From Faecousia sp. (lineage in GTDB: Bacteria; Bacillota; Clostridia; Oscillospirales; Oscillospiraceae), in the NCBI GenBank assembly GCA_029257335.1, contig JARIBV010000121.1:1-57478 (forward strand): a stretch of DNA of 57,478 nt, in the 5' to 3' direction. The notes under the pieces were generated by a model, which made no database searches, had not been told where the DNA came from, and worked only from the letters and a program-made list of their open reading frames with translations. Shown one piece after another: positions 25,540 to 34,991 of this stretch. Position 1 is the first letter of the stretch, and every line of letters begins with the position of its first letter. A program made the translations under genes and the position numbers.

Positions 25540-26006
25540 TGCAGCTTCTGTGTTTTTCATAGACCGGCCGCCTGTTTTGTCTTTTTCCCCTGCGCTTCAT
25601 TTTGTATTCTCCGGCCTCACACCACCAGGCGTGTGGGGCCGTTTTGCGCACCGATTTACAGGAGCCTCGTTTCCTGCCGGATCCATTGCAGGCGATTTTT
25701 CCACAATGTTCCACAAAAATCCCTGCTTTATTTTCCACAGTGTACCGGAGCCGGGCCATTTGGTATCTTCTGTATAAAACCCGTGGATTTTCTCTGTTCA
25801 CGGCATTTTTTCAGGCCTTTTTGGGGGATTGTAATAAATTCCACAGAGCCTGTGGAATTCTTTTTAAGTACTGTGTCTACCTCCATGTGCCTTGTTTTTT
25901 TTGGTTCCCTATGGTAGTATATAGGGTGAGAATTTATTTCAATTTTTCTGTGCACATCTTATCCACAATTATACCACAACCATCATAGAGAGAGGAGCCC
26001 CGTTGT
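25540..26006. other. oriC: upstream half of oriC: DnaA-box cluster before dnaA
   Basis: No gene lies here. DnaA-box-like sites are: perfect TTATCCACA at 25959-25967; TTTTCCACA at 25697-25705 and 25731-25739 (one mismatch each); TGTTCCACA at 25707-25715; TATACCACA at 25970-25978; and the palindrome AATTCCACAG-AGC-CTGTGGAATT at 25837-25859. Together with the dnaA-dnaN spacer this forms a bipartite origin of the Bacillus subtilis kind. It also contains the dnaA promoter, so DnaA should autoregulate its own gene. Confidence 0.85.
25892..25920 (+). promoter_or_regulatory. promoter of dnaA
   Basis: TTGTTT (25892-25897) and TAGTAT (25915-25920) are 17 bp apart, with TGG before the -10 (extended -10). 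The perfect DnaA box at 25959-25967 lies just downstream in the leader, suited to repression by DnaA. Confidence 0.6.
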
Positions 26007-27320
26007 ATGTATTCATCCGCCTATGTCTGGGCAAAGGTTCTGAATCATTTGGAGAATCGGTTGACTCCCGCTGTTGTTTCCAGCTGGTTTGAAGACGCAG
26101 AAGTGGTGGAGCTCACTGAGGACAAGCTGATTTTATTCACAGCCTCCGATTTTCGCAAAGAGATTATCTTGAAGCGTTGTCCCGACTATATTAAAGACGC
26201 CATGAAGGAGATTTTTAACTCCGATGTCAGTCTGGAAGTCTTCGGGCCCGAGGAGCTGGCAGCCTATAAGTCCAAGGGAAAAAGCAATACTTCCATGAGC
26301 TTTAACCCCCAGTTTACCTTCACCAATTTCGTGGTTGGTTCCTCCAACCGATTCGCCCACAGTGCCGCCATTGCTGTAGCCAACAACCCCGGTCAGATCT
26401 ACAACCCTCTGTTTATCCATGGCCCTGCCGGCGTGGGTAAAACCCACCTTTTGTATGCAATCGCCAATGAATTGAGAAGAAAAAATCCTGATTATAAAGT
26501 AGTGTATATTAAGGGCGATCAATTCACCAACGAACTCATCAGCGCATTGCAGACAGGTAAAAATGTAGAATTCCGTAACAAATACCGGGAAGCGGATCTG
26601 TTTCTGATCGATGATATTCAGTTCATCGCCGGTAAAGAAAGTACCCAGGAAGAATTCTTCCACACATTCAATCAGCTTTACGAAGCGCATAAGCAGATCG
26701 TTATGACCTCCGACCGGAAGCCCAGCGATATGCTCACCCTGGAAGATCGTCTTCGGACCCGTTTTGAATGGGGTCTTTTGGCCGATATCCAGCCTCCGGA
26801 CTACGAAACCCGTATGGCAATTCTGAAAAACAAGGCCGTTTCTCTGGGATTGGACCTCAGCGACGATATTTGTGACTATATTGCCAACAATATTACCAAC
26901 AATGTCCGACAGATTGAGGGCACCGTGAAGAAAATTCTGGCCTATCGTGATTTGAATGATATGCCTCTGGATCTTCCTAATGTTTCCCGCGCCATCAGTG
27001 ATATGTTTAAGGTGGAGGGCAACGCCGTTCCCACTCCTTCTCTCATTATCAATCAGGTCAGCCGATTCTATTCCATTGATGAATCAGTGATTCGGGGCAC
27101 CCTGAAAAATAAGGGAACTGCCGAAGCTCGTCAGGTTGCAATGTATCTCATCCGCCAGCTCACCAATTTGTCCCTGCCTGAAATCGGACGGGAATTCGGA
27201 CGGGATCACTCTACGGTTCTGCACTCCATCCGCAAGGTGGAAATGAATCTGAAAACTCCCTCCTCTCCCCTTCAGGCCACCGTGCGGGATATTACCGCCA
27301 ATATCAACTCGTCTCTGTAA
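26007..27320 (+). CDS. dnaA: chromosomal replication initiator DnaA (437 aa)
   Basis: All four domains are present: domain I (residues 1-80), a short linker, the AAA+ domain with Walker A GPAGVGKTH (139-147), Walker B LFLIDDIQF (198-206) and sensor segments, and the C-terminal helix-turn-helix with the DHSTVLHS box-recognition signature near residue 400. It binds the TTATCCACA boxes on both sides of its own gene and opens the origin. Length is normal for Bacillota. RBS AGAGGAG lies about 9 nt before the ATG. Confidence 0.99.
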   Translation: MYSSAYVWAKVLNHLENRLTPAVVSSWFEDAEVVELTEDKLILFTASDFRKEIILKRCPDYIKDAMKEIFNSDVSLEVFGPEELAAYKSKGKSNTSMSFNPQFTFTNFVVGSSNRFAHSAAIAVANNPGQIYNPLFIHGPAGVGKTHLLYAIANELRRKNPDYKVVYIKGDQFTNELISALQTGKNVEFRNKYREADLFLIDDIQFIAGKESTQEEFFHTFNQLYEAHKQIVMTSDRKPSDMLTLEDRLRTRFEWGLLADIQPPDYETRMAILKNKAVSLGLDLSDDICDYIANNITNNVRQIEGTVKKILAYRDLNDMPLDLPNVSRAISDMFKVEGNAVPTPSLIINQVSRFYSIDESVIRGTLKNKGTAEARQVAMYLIRQLTNLSLPEIGREFGRDHSTVLHSIRKVEMNLKTPSSPLQATVRDITANINSSL

Positions 27321-27615
27321 GAGCCGTTTTTTCAACAGCGGCTGTGGACACAGGGTCATAATACCCTAAACTTTATCCACAACCCACAGTGGATAAAGGA
27401 AAACTTTTCTGTGGACAACTGTTCCACCAAAATTTTTCCGCAGCCCCTGTGGAAAACCCTATTTTTATCCACAATTTTCTGTGGAGACGCAGGCCTTGAT
27501 TTTCAAGGGCTGGAGGTGGTTTTCCACATAACTTTCCCCTACTACTATTGCTACTACATTTCTATCTCTCTGTTTATAAAAATAGGGAGAATTTTGGATC
27601 GAAGGAGAACGCTCT
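27321..27615. other. oriC: downstream half of oriC: DnaA boxes and unwinding element between dnaA and dnaN
   Basis: Perfect TTATCCACA boxes lie at 27373-27381 and 27465-27473. One-mismatch boxes lie at 27388-27396 (reverse, AGTGGATAA), 27410-27418 (reverse, TGTGGACAA), 27448-27456 (reverse, TGTGGAAAA) and 27520-27528 (forward, TTTTCCACA). Weaker sites lie at 27343 and 27480. The trio-like run and AT-rich segment follow at 27539-27584. The number and density of boxes mark this as the main initiation site. Confidence 0.92.
27539..27584. other. DnaA-trio-like repeat and AT-rich unwinding segment
   Basis: After the last DnaA box and a short C/T spacer comes CTACTACTATTGCTACTA (27539-27556), a near-perfect run of CTA/TTG-type triplets. 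It is followed by ATTTCTA and the AT-rich TGTTTATAAAAATA (27571-27584). Box, short spacer, trinucleotide repeat, AT-rich DNA is the order of the basal unwinding system known from B. subtilis, where DnaA binds GAT-type triplets on one strand. Confidence 0.75.
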
Positions 27616-28722
27616 ATGAGGTTTACCTGTGAAAAAAGTTCTTTAGTGGCGGCCATTTCCGTGGCCAGCCGTACCGTGGCGCAAAAGAGCACCCTTCCTG
27701 CTATTGAAGGCATCTTTTTCCGGGCCGGAATGGATCTGCAGCTGACCGGTTTTAACCTGGAAACTGCAATTACGGTTTCTGCCGAAGCAGATATTCTGGA
27801 AACCGGCGCCTGCATCATGCCTGCCCGGCTACTGTTTGACATTGTCCGCCGGATGCCGGAAGGTCCCGTTTCCGTCTATGTGGATGAAAATTATAAGGTG
27901 TTTATAAAAGCCGGACACTCCAACTTCAATATTTCCGCCAGCAATGCCGAAGATTATCCCGAACTTCCCGATGTGGAAAACCGAAACGGTGTTTCCATGC
28001 CCCAGAAAAAGCTGCGGGAAATGATCGGCAGCACCATTTTTGCGGTTTCCGAGAATCAGAGCCGCCCCATTCACACGGGCTGCCTGTTTGAAGTGGAAGG
28101 CGGCACCATTTCTGTGGTGGCGGTGGACGGATACCGTCTGGCCAGACAGACCTATCATCCTGAAACTCCCGTGGGAAGAACCATGCATTTCGTGGTACCT
28201 GCTGCGGCACTAAAAGAAGTAGAAAAAATCCTGGGAGAAGAGGGAAATGTGACATTTACCCTTGGTCCTAAGCATATTTTGTTTGAAATAGGCAATGCAA
28301 CTTTGGTCTGCCGTCTGCTGGAAGGTGACTTTTTGGACTGGCGCCGGGTCGTTCCTACGGACTGCCCCATCAAATTGGTTGCAAATGTGTCCGATCTGGC
28401 TGCCACCATTGATCGTGTGGGCCTCATTGTAACCGAGAAAGTAAAAAGTCCCGTTCGCTGCGTTTTTGGAGATAATATGGCCTCTTTCCGTACCACCACC
28501 ACCATCGGAGCTGCAGAGGATCAGTGCGCAATGGCCGGCAACGGTCAGGAACTGGAAATCGGCTTCAACTGTCGGTATCTGGCAGATGCACTTCGGGCGG
28601 TTCCCAGTGAAGAAGTTTGTCTGGAACTGAAAAACGGTCTGAGTCCCATTGTTTTCACCCCGGTTCGTGAGGAAGATGACTTTGCCTATATGGTTCTGCC
28701 GGTCCGGCTGCGGAGCAACTAA
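27616..28722 (+). CDS. dnaN: DNA polymerase III sliding clamp, beta subunit (368 aa)
   Basis: The three-fold clamp architecture is recognisable: MRFTCEKSSLVAAISVASRTVAQKS at the start has the family pattern, with the mid-domain RPIHTGCLFEVEGGTISVVAVDGYRLA and C-terminal MVLPVRLRSN (the MPMR-type end). It encircles DNA and tethers polymerase III. RBS GAAGGAGAA. It sits directly after the origin unwinding segment and is followed at 15 nt by the S4 gene. Confidence 0.97.
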   Translation: MRFTCEKSSLVAAISVASRTVAQKSTLPAIEGIFFRAGMDLQLTGFNLETAITVSAEADILETGACIMPARLLFDIVRRMPEGPVSVYVDENYKVFIKAGHSNFNISASNAEDYPELPDVENRNGVSMPQKKLREMIGSTIFAVSENQSRPIHTGCLFEVEGGTISVVAVDGYRLARQTYHPETPVGRTMHFVVPAAALKEVEKILGEEGNVTFTLGPKHILFEIGNATLVCRLLEGDFLDWRRVVPTDCPIKLVANVSDLAATIDRVGLIVTEKVKSPVRCVFGDNMASFRTTTTIGAAEDQCAMAGNGQELEIGFNCRYLADALRAVPSEEVCLELKNGLSPIVFTPVREEDDFAYMVLPVRLRSN

Positions 28723-28737
28723 GGAGGAATTTTAGCC

Positions 28738-28959
28738 ATGAATAAGAAAATTCCCATCAATACGGAGTTTATTCGGCTGGAAGCATTGCTGAAATTGGCA
28801 GATGTGGTATCATCCGGCGGAATTGCCAAGGCCATCATTCAGGAAGGCCAGGTTTTGGTCAATGGAGAGGTGTGCACCATGCGTGGAAAAAAACTGCGCC
28901 CCGGCGACACGGCAACCTGGAACGGCAACACCTTTGAGGTGACAGAATATGAGGCTTGA
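28738..28959 (+). CDS. yaaA: S4-domain RNA-binding protein, YaaA/RlbA type (73 aa)
   Basis: A single S4 domain: FIRLEALLKLADVVSSGGIAK, then GQVLVNGEVCTMRGKKLRPGD. It is the small protein nearly always found between dnaN and recF in Bacillota; it probably binds RNA or ribosome. The RBS is AAGGAGGAA. Its last 11 bp overlap recF. Confidence 0.93.
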   Translation: MNKKIPINTEFIRLEALLKLADVVSSGGIAKAIIQEGQVLVNGEVCTMRGKKLRPGDTATWNGNTFEVTEYEA

Positions 28960-30058
28960 CAGCCTCACTTTGCGAGGCTTTCGGAATTATGAACAGGCAT
29001 ATCTGGAGTTTTCCCCAGGGGTCAATTTAATCCTGGGGGAAAATGCCCAGGGAAAAACAAACCTTTTGGAGGCCATCTATTATTTATCCACAGGTCACGG
29101 TTTTCGCACAAGAAAAGAGGCGGAACTGATTCGTTTTGGGGCAGAGTTTGCAGATTTCAGCTGCACGGTCACAGATCAGCAGCGGCAGCAGACCTTGCGG
29201 GCAGTGCTGTTTTCCGGGAGAAAATCCAGGCAGCTATTTTTGAATGGGGTCAAACGGAAAACACAGGCGGAACTGATGGGGGTTCTCACTACGGTGCTGT
29301 TTTGCCCTGAGGATCTGCTGGTATTGAAGGCCGGAGCCAGCGCCCGCCGCCGGCTGATGGATCAGGGACTTTGCCAGTTAAGACCCAGATATGAGGCGGC
29401 TTTACAGGAATATAACCGGATTTTGGAACAAAAAAGCCGGATTCTTCGTTCCCGGTATGAAAATCCCTCGCTTTTGCAGGTGCTGCCGGAGTATTCCCAG
29501 AGACTATGCCAGGTTGGCGCCATCCTCATTTCTTACCGGGCCAGATATCTTCAGAGTTTGGGCCAGGAAGCAACCAAATTTCACCGGGAATTTTCCGGCG
29601 GGCGGGAAACCCTGGAGATCCCCTATCGGACAGTTTCCACAATTTCAGACCCATTTGCCCCGGTTTCTCGGCTGGAAGAGGAACTGTTTGCACATTTACA
29701 GTCCCATTATCAGGGAGAGCTGGAATCTGCCCAATGTTTAACGGGTCCCCATAAAGATGATTTTGATGCCACTTTAGAGGGACTCAGTCTCAAAAGCTAT
29801 GGTTCGCAGGGGCAGACTCGCACTGCTGCCATCAGTTTAAAGCTGGCCCAACGGGAATTATTCCGTCGGGATACGGGAGAAGAACCGGTCCTTCTGCTGG
29901 ATGATGTTCTGTCCGAGCTGGACCCGGGCCGTCAGGACTTTGTCCTGAATCAGATCCAGTCGGGACAGGTCTTCATCACCTGCTGTGAGCCCGGACGACT
30001 GACAAAAATCGGAACCTCTTTTCACATCGAAAAAGGGAGTATTTCAGAGAAGAATTGA
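28949..30058 (+). CDS. recF: DNA replication and repair protein RecF (369 aa)
   Basis: An SMC-like ATPase that loads RecA at gaps. It starts MRLDSLTLRGFRNY, the family N-terminus. Walker A is GENAQGKTN (residues 30-38), the ABC-type signature is SYGSQGQTRT, and Walker B is PVLLLDDVLSELD. The ATG lies inside the S4 gene, implying translational coupling. The size is normal. Confidence 0.97.
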   Translation: MRLDSLTLRGFRNYEQAYLEFSPGVNLILGENAQGKTNLLEAIYYLSTGHGFRTRKEAELIRFGAEFADFSCTVTDQQRQQTLRAVLFSGRKSRQLFLNGVKRKTQAELMGVLTTVLFCPEDLLVLKAGASARRRLMDQGLCQLRPRYEAALQEYNRILEQKSRILRSRYENPSLLQVLPEYSQRLCQVGAILISYRARYLQSLGQEATKFHREFSGGRETLEIPYRTVSTISDPFAPVSRLEEELFAHLQSHYQGELESAQCLTGPHKDDFDATLEGLSLKSYGSQGQTRTAAISLKLAQRELFRRDTGEEPVLLLDDVLSELDPGRQDFVLNQIQSGQVFITCCEPGRLTKIGTSFHIEKGSISEKN

Positions 30059-30069
30059 TAAACAAGGAT

Positions 30070-30109
30070 TATGTAAACCAAAAAATAATGATTTGTTTTA
30101 TGTAAACCA
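30070..30109 (+). repeat. 11-bp direct repeat in the recF-gyrB spacer
   Basis: TATGTAAACCA occurs exactly at 30070-30080 and 30099-30109, 29 bp apart start to start, in the 74-bp spacer before gyrB. It may be a protein-binding site or control element; nothing in the flanking genes explains it. Confidence 0.6.
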
Positions 30110-30132
30110 GCCAAACACTAGGAGGACAGTTT

Positions 30133-32070
30133 ATGTCTGACGAATTGCATGTCACTAAAGTAGAAACCGCATATGATGCGGCACAAATTCAGGTGCTGGA
30201 GGGCCTGGAGGCTGTTAGAAAGCGTCCGGGTATGTATATCGGCTCTACCTCCGTCTCCGGTCTGCACCATCTGGTCTATGAGATCGTGGATAATGCCATT
30301 GACGAGGCGCTGGCCGGCTATTGCAAACACATCACCGTCACCATCAACCCCGGGGAATCCATCACCGTCACCGATGACGGCCGCGGCATCCCCGTGGATA
30401 TCCAGCCTCAGACAGGACGGCCTGCCCTGGAGGTGGTCTATACGGTGCTTCACGCCGGCGGTAAATTCGGCGGCGGCGGCTATAAAGTGTCCGGCGGCCT
30501 GCATGGCGTGGGCGCCTCCGTGGTGAACGCTTTGTCCCAGTGGGTGCGGGTTAGGGTCCACAAAAACGGCCAGATCTATGAAATGAAGTTTGCCCGGGGT
30601 GCCATTACCCAGGAAATGACCATTGTGGGCACCACGGACCGGACCGGAACGGAAGTCACCTTCCAGCCGGACCCGGAAATTTTTGACACGGTGGTTTATG
30701 ACTATGAGACCCTCCACACCAGAATGCGGGAAGAGGCCTTCCTCAATGCAGGTCTTTCCATTTCCATCCGGGATGCCAGAGTGGAGGACGGCCCCCAGGA
30801 AACCATGTGTTATGAAGGCGGCATCCGGGAGTTTGCCACCTGGTGCAACCGAAACAAGAACCCCATTCACGGGGATGTGGTCTATATGAGCGGCAGAAAG
30901 GGCGACGCCTCCGCGGAGGTGGCCATTCAGTATAACGACGGATTTTCCGAGTTTATTCTGTCGTTTGCCAACGATGTCCATACCCCGGAAGGCGGTATGC
31001 ATGAAACCGGCTTTAAAGCAGCTCTGACCCGAGCCATCAATGCCTACGGAATCAAGAGCGGCGCCATCAAGGGCGATGACCGGGTGCAGGGCGAGGACTG
31101 CCGGGAAGGAATTACGGCAATCATTTCCGTAAAGCTCACGGATGCCCAGTTTGAGGGCCAGACCAAGGCAAAGCTGGGCAACGCCTATATCAGAACCCTG
31201 GTGGATTCCATTGTCTCCGAGCAGCTGGCCACCTATCTGGAAGAGCATCCTCAGACTGCCAAAGCAATTTTGGACAAGGCCATGACCGCAAACCGGGCCA
31301 GAGCCGCAGCCCAGAAGGCCAGAGATTCCATCCGGCGGAAAACCGCACTGGGCGGTGCAGCCATGCCGGATAAGCTTCGGGACTGCAACGAATCGGACCC
31401 CACTTTGACAGAACTTTACATCGTCGAGGGTGACTCCGCCGGCGGCTCCGCCACCCAGGGACGGGACTCTCGGTTCCAGGCCATTTTGCCCCTGTGGGGT
31501 AAGATGCTGAATGTGGAAAAGGCACGAGAGGACAAGGTCATCGGAAATGACAAGCTCCAGCCTGTCATCACGGCCCTGGGCGCCGGAATCGGTGCGGAAT
31601 TTGACATCAGCAAGCTCCGCTATCACAAAGTGGTTATTATGGCCGATGCCGATGTGGACGGCTCTCACATCCGGACGCTGCTTCTCACCTTCTTCTTCCG
31701 TTTCATGCGCCCTCTGATTGACCATGGCTATGTCTATGCTGCCATGCCGCCTCTTTACAAGCTGGTTCGGGGTAAAACCACCCGCTATGCCTTTACCGAT
31801 GGGGAGCGGGATCAGATTTCTGCGGAAATGCGTGGAGATAACCCCAACGCCAAGGTAGACATTTCTCGGAACAAGGGTCTTGGTGAGATGGATCCCCATG
31901 AATTGTGGGAGACCACCATGGACCCAGAACGCCGTACACTCAAGCGGATCACACTGGATGATGCAGTCCGGGCGGATGAAATTTTCACCCTTCTCATGGG
32001 AGAAAAAGTAGAGCCCAGAAAAGAATTCATTGAGACAAATGCCAAGTATGTGGCAAATCTGGATTATTAA
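30133..32070 (+). CDS. gyrB: DNA gyrase subunit B (645 aa)
   Basis: The GHKL ATPase domain has EIVDNAIDEALAG, TDDGRGIPVD and SGGLHGVGASVVNALS. The TOPRIM domain has EGDSAGGS near residue 432 and DADVDGSHI near 503. The C-terminus ends with the usual gyrase VEPRKEFIETNA. With GyrA it introduces negative supercoils. RBS AGGAGG. The downstream gap to gyrA is 217 nt, longer than usual. Confidence 0.98.
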   Translation: MSDELHVTKVETAYDAAQIQVLEGLEAVRKRPGMYIGSTSVSGLHHLVYEIVDNAIDEALAGYCKHITVTINPGESITVTDDGRGIPVDIQPQTGRPALEVVYTVLHAGGKFGGGGYKVSGGLHGVGASVVNALSQWVRVRVHKNGQIYEMKFARGAITQEMTIVGTTDRTGTEVTFQPDPEIFDTVVYDYETLHTRMREEAFLNAGLSISIRDARVEDGPQETMCYEGGIREFATWCNRNKNPIHGDVVYMSGRKGDASAEVAIQYNDGFSEFILSFANDVHTPEGGMHETGFKAALTRAINAYGIKSGAIKGDDRVQGEDCREGITAIISVKLTDAQFEGQTKAKLGNAYIRTLVDSIVSEQLATYLEEHPQTAKAILDKAMTANRARAAAQKARDSIRRKTALGGAAMPDKLRDCNESDPTLTELYIVEGDSAGGSATQGRDSRFQAILPLWGKMLNVEKAREDKVIGNDKLQPVITALGAGIGAEFDISKLRYHKVVIMADADVDGSHIRTLLLTFFFRFMRPLIDHGYVYAAMPPLYKLVRGKTTRYAFTDGERDQISAEMRGDNPNAKVDISRNKGLGEMDPHELWETTMDPERRTLKRITLDDAVRADEIFTLLMGEKVEPRKEFIETNAKYVANLDY

Positions 32071-32287
32071 GCAAAATTTCTGTAAAGCTGATAAGACCAA
32101 GAAAAATAAGAAAAAACAGTCAAATCAACTGAAATTAAAAGGGATACGAACTATTTTAGAGAATATATTGCGGGTAATCCGGCCTCTGGGGCTGGATTGC
32201 CATGAGATAAAATCGTAACGACCCTGCGAATCGTTGTCTGGCGAGTGGGGCCTGCCCCGCTCCACAGATCAAAGAGGAGGCATTTAC
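32071..32287 (+). other. gyrB-gyrA intergenic leader
   Basis: This 217-nt spacer has no ORF of note. Near its end GAGTGGGGC and GCCCCGCTC form a hairpin (32240-32259) just before the gyrA RBS. It could modulate gyrA translation; no known riboswitch core is visible. Confidence 0.4.
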
Positions 32288-34804
32288 TTGGCACAACATA
32301 AAAAAGACTATAAGCCAGAGGATATTATGTTCCCCGAGCAGGCCATTGTGAACTCTGAGCTTGTAGGCGAAATGAAAACCAGTTACATGGAATATGCCAT
32401 GTCCGTTATTGTAGGACGGGCCCTGCCCGATGTGCGAGACGGTCTGAAGCCGGTCCACCGCCGGATTCTTTATGCCATGTACGAGGATAATTTGACTTCC
32501 GACCGACCCTTCCGGAAGTCCGCCACCTGTGTGGGTGATGTTTTGGGACGGTATCACCCCCATGGTGACGCCTCTGTTTATGACGCAATGGTCCGTTTGG
32601 CCCAGGACTTTTCCATGCGGTATATGCTGGTGGATGGTCACGGCAACTTCGGTTCCGTAGACGGAGACCCCCCGGCTGCCTATCGTTACACGGAGGCCAG
32701 ACTTTCTAAAATTTCCAATGAGATGCTTCGTGACATCGACAAGGAGACCGTAGACTGGGACCCCAACTTCGATGAAACACGGAAAGAACCCAGAGTGTTG
32801 CCCAGCCGTTTCCCCAATCTTCTGGTAAACGGCTCTTCCGGCATTGCCGTAGGCATGGCAACCAACATTCCGCCCCATAACCTGACGGAGGTCATCAACG
32901 CCTGTATCTGCATTCTGGATGACCCGGAGTGTACCCTCTATGACCTTATGGAGCACATTACGGGCCCGGACTTCCCTACCAAGGCGATGATTATGGGCAG
33001 AGCCGGCATCCGTGCGGCCTATGCCACCGGCAAGGGCCGTCTGACCCTTCGGGCCAGAACTCATTTTGAGGAGTTCAGCCAGAACCGCACCAGAATCATT
33101 GTGACGGAGATCCCCTATCAAGTCAATAAACGGATGCTGATTAAGAGCATGGCAGACCAGGTCAATGACAAGCGTCTGGAGGGAATTTCCGACATCCGGG
33201 ACGAATCCGACCGGACCGGCATGCGGATCGTCATTGAGCTGAAGCGGGATGCAAATGCCCAGGTGGTTCTGAACCGGCTGTTTGCCCAGACTCAGCTGCA
33301 AACCACCTTTGCCATCAATATGCTGGCCCTGGTAAAGAATCAGTCCCAGCCCAAAGTATTGTCTCTGCGTGAGATTCTGGATGAGTACCTGTCCTTCCAG
33401 GAGGAAATTATCATCCGCCGTACCCGGTTTGACCTGCGCAAGGCACAGGAGCGGGCTCATCTGCTGGAAGGTCTGCTGATTGCCCAGGATAACATTGACG
33501 AAGTGATCCGCATTATCCGCAGTTCTTACGACGATGCAAGAGAAAAGCTCATGGAACGCTTTGGCCTGTCTGAGGTACAGGCGCAGGCCATTCTGGACAT
33601 GCAGCTGAAGCGTCTGCAGGGACTGGACCGGGAGAAGCTTCAGGCGGAGTATAACGAGCTGGAAGAGCGGATTGCTTACTATCAGCGGGTGCTCCAGGAC
33701 ATGGATCTGGTAAAATCCATCCTGAAAGAGGAGCTTATTGCCATTCGGGACAAGTACGGCGATGAAAGAAAGACCGAAATTCAGGATGTAGAGAACGAGA
33801 TCGATGTGGAGGACCTCATCGAAGAAGAGGACTGCTGCTATACCCTGTCCAGTCAGGGCTATATCAAGCGGATGCCCGTGGATACCTACCGCAGCCAGAG
33901 AAGAGGCGGCAGAGGCGTCAACGGGCAGAACCTCAAGGAAGAGGACTATGTCAAGAGCATTTTTGTGGCCTCTACCCACGACTATCTCCTGTTCTTTACC
34001 AATATGGGAAGAGTGCACAAGAAGAAGGGCTACCTGATCCCTGAGGCCTCCCGCACCGCCAGAGGCACGGCCATTGTGAATGTACTGCCTCTGGAGCCTG
34101 GTGAAAAGGTCACTGCAATGCTGCTGACCCGGGAGTTCCCGGAGGAAGAGTATCTGGTCATGGTCACAAGAAACGGCACCGTCAAGCGCCTTTCCATGAA
34201 TGTCATTGACACCAACCGGAAAGCAGGCATCCGCGCCCTCAGTCTGGAGGAAGGCGATCACCTGATTTCCGTTATGCGCACCACCGGACAGGACCGAATT
34301 GTCCTGGCAACCGCCCAGGGTATGGCCATCTGCTTCAGCGAAACCGATGTGCGGCCCATGGGCAGAGAAGCGGCCGGTGTCAAAGCCATTACATTGTCCA
34401 AGGAAGACTATGTGGTTGGTGCCGAGCGGGCCGAGGACGGCAAGTGCTTGCTGACAGTCACCGAAAACGGCTATGGCAAGCGTACGGAACTGGAAGACTA
34501 CCTCCGCCGGGCCGAGGACGGCAGTCGTCAGCCTCAGAGCCGTGGCGGCAAGGGCCTCAAGAACTACAACATCACTCCTAAGACCGGTCTGGTTACAGGC
34601 TGCCGGGTAGTGGGCGAGGAAGATGATGTGATGCTCATTGAGTCCGGCGGTGTCATCATCCGTATGCCTGCGTCAGACATCAATGTGTACAAGCGGGATA
34701 CCCAGGGCGTGATCCTCATGCGGGTGGAGGGCGAAAGCCAGGTCATCGGCGTAGAGCGTATCGATTCCCAGGAGCAGGAAGAAAAGAAAGAAGAAACCGA
34801 ATAA
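32288..34804 (+). CDS. gyrA: DNA gyrase subunit A (838 aa)
   Basis: The breakage-reunion domain has the catalytic tyrosine Y134 in AYRYTEARL, and the C-terminal beta-pinwheel carries the gyrase-specific GyrA box QRRGGRG near residue 540, so it is gyrase rather than topoisomerase IV. I place the start at a TTG (32288), 8 nt after AGAGGAGG; no ATG in this frame has an RBS, and the upstream one (32234) lies before the hairpin. The quinolone-determining helix reads [10 protein letters not shown], with Ala (A95) at the position equivalent to E. coli Ser83. A perfect GC-rich hairpin follows the gene. Confidence 0.97.
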   Translation: MAQHKKDYKPEDIMFPEQAIVNSELVGEMKTSYMEYAMSVIVGRALPDVRDGLKPVHRRILYAMYEDNLTSDRPFRKSATCVGDVLGRYHPHGDASVYDAMVRLAQDFSMRYMLVDGHGNFGSVDGDPPAAYRYTEARLSKISNEMLRDIDKETVDWDPNFDETRKEPRVLPSRFPNLLVNGSSGIAVGMATNIPPHNLTEVINACICILDDPECTLYDLMEHITGPDFPTKAMIMGRAGIRAAYATGKGRLTLRARTHFEEFSQNRTRIIVTEIPYQVNKRMLIKSMADQVNDKRLEGISDIRDESDRTGMRIVIELKRDANAQVVLNRLFAQTQLQTTFAINMLALVKNQSQPKVLSLREILDEYLSFQEEIIIRRTRFDLRKAQERAHLLEGLLIAQDNIDEVIRIIRSSYDDAREKLMERFGLSEVQAQAILDMQLKRLQGLDREKLQAEYNELEERIAYYQRVLQDMDLVKSILKEELIAIRDKYGDERKTEIQDVENEIDVEDLIEEEDCCYTLSSQGYIKRMPVDTYRSQRRGGRGVNGQNLKEEDYVKSIFVASTHDYLLFFTNMGRVHKKKGYLIPEASRTARGTAIVNVLPLEPGEKVTAMLLTREFPEEEYLVMVTRNGTVKRLSMNVIDTNRKAGIRALSLEEGDHLISVMRTTGQDRIVLATAQGMAICFSETDVRPMGREAAGVKAITLSKEDYVVGAERAEDGKCLLTVTENGYGKRTELEDYLRRAEDGSRQPQSRGGKGLKNYNITPKTGLVTGCRVVGEEDDVMLIESGGVIIRMPASDINVYKRDTQGVILMRVEGESQVIGVERIDSQEQEEKKEETE

Positions 34805-34809
34805 GATTC

Positions 34810-34847
34810 CGGGGCCGCCTCAAGAAACCTTGAGGCGGCCCCGTTTC
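34810..34847 (+). terminator. hairpin terminator after gyrA
   Basis: GGGGCCGCCTCAAG (34811-34824) and CTTGAGGCGGCCCC (34829-34842) form a 14-bp perfect stem with loop AAAC. The T run is short (GTTTC), but stem strength makes termination likely. Confidence 0.8.
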
Positions 34848-34927
34848 GGCAAAAGGGATCGCAATGGACGGCTGCGTGCAAAAACACGCTGTCATTTGCA
34901 AATCAGAAGGAATTGCAATACTTTTGC

Positions 34928-34956
34928 TTGTAATCCTTAATAGCATTTGATATAAT
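34928..34956 (+). promoter_or_regulatory. promoter of mnmG
   Basis: TTGTAA (34928-34933) and a perfect TATAAT (34951-34956) are 17 bp apart, 35 bp before the start codon and after the gyrA terminator. Confidence 0.65.
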
Positions 34957-34991
34957 TAACAATTAGTGTTATGTTGAAAGAAGGAGTTCCC

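Noticed and set aside
30118..32100. A 660-codon open frame antisense to gyrB, and similar long antisense frames opposite gyrA, pta, lepA and guaB
   Set aside because: Each lies wholly opposite a highly conserved gene, has no RBS and gives a low-complexity product; they arise from the codon bias of the real gene.
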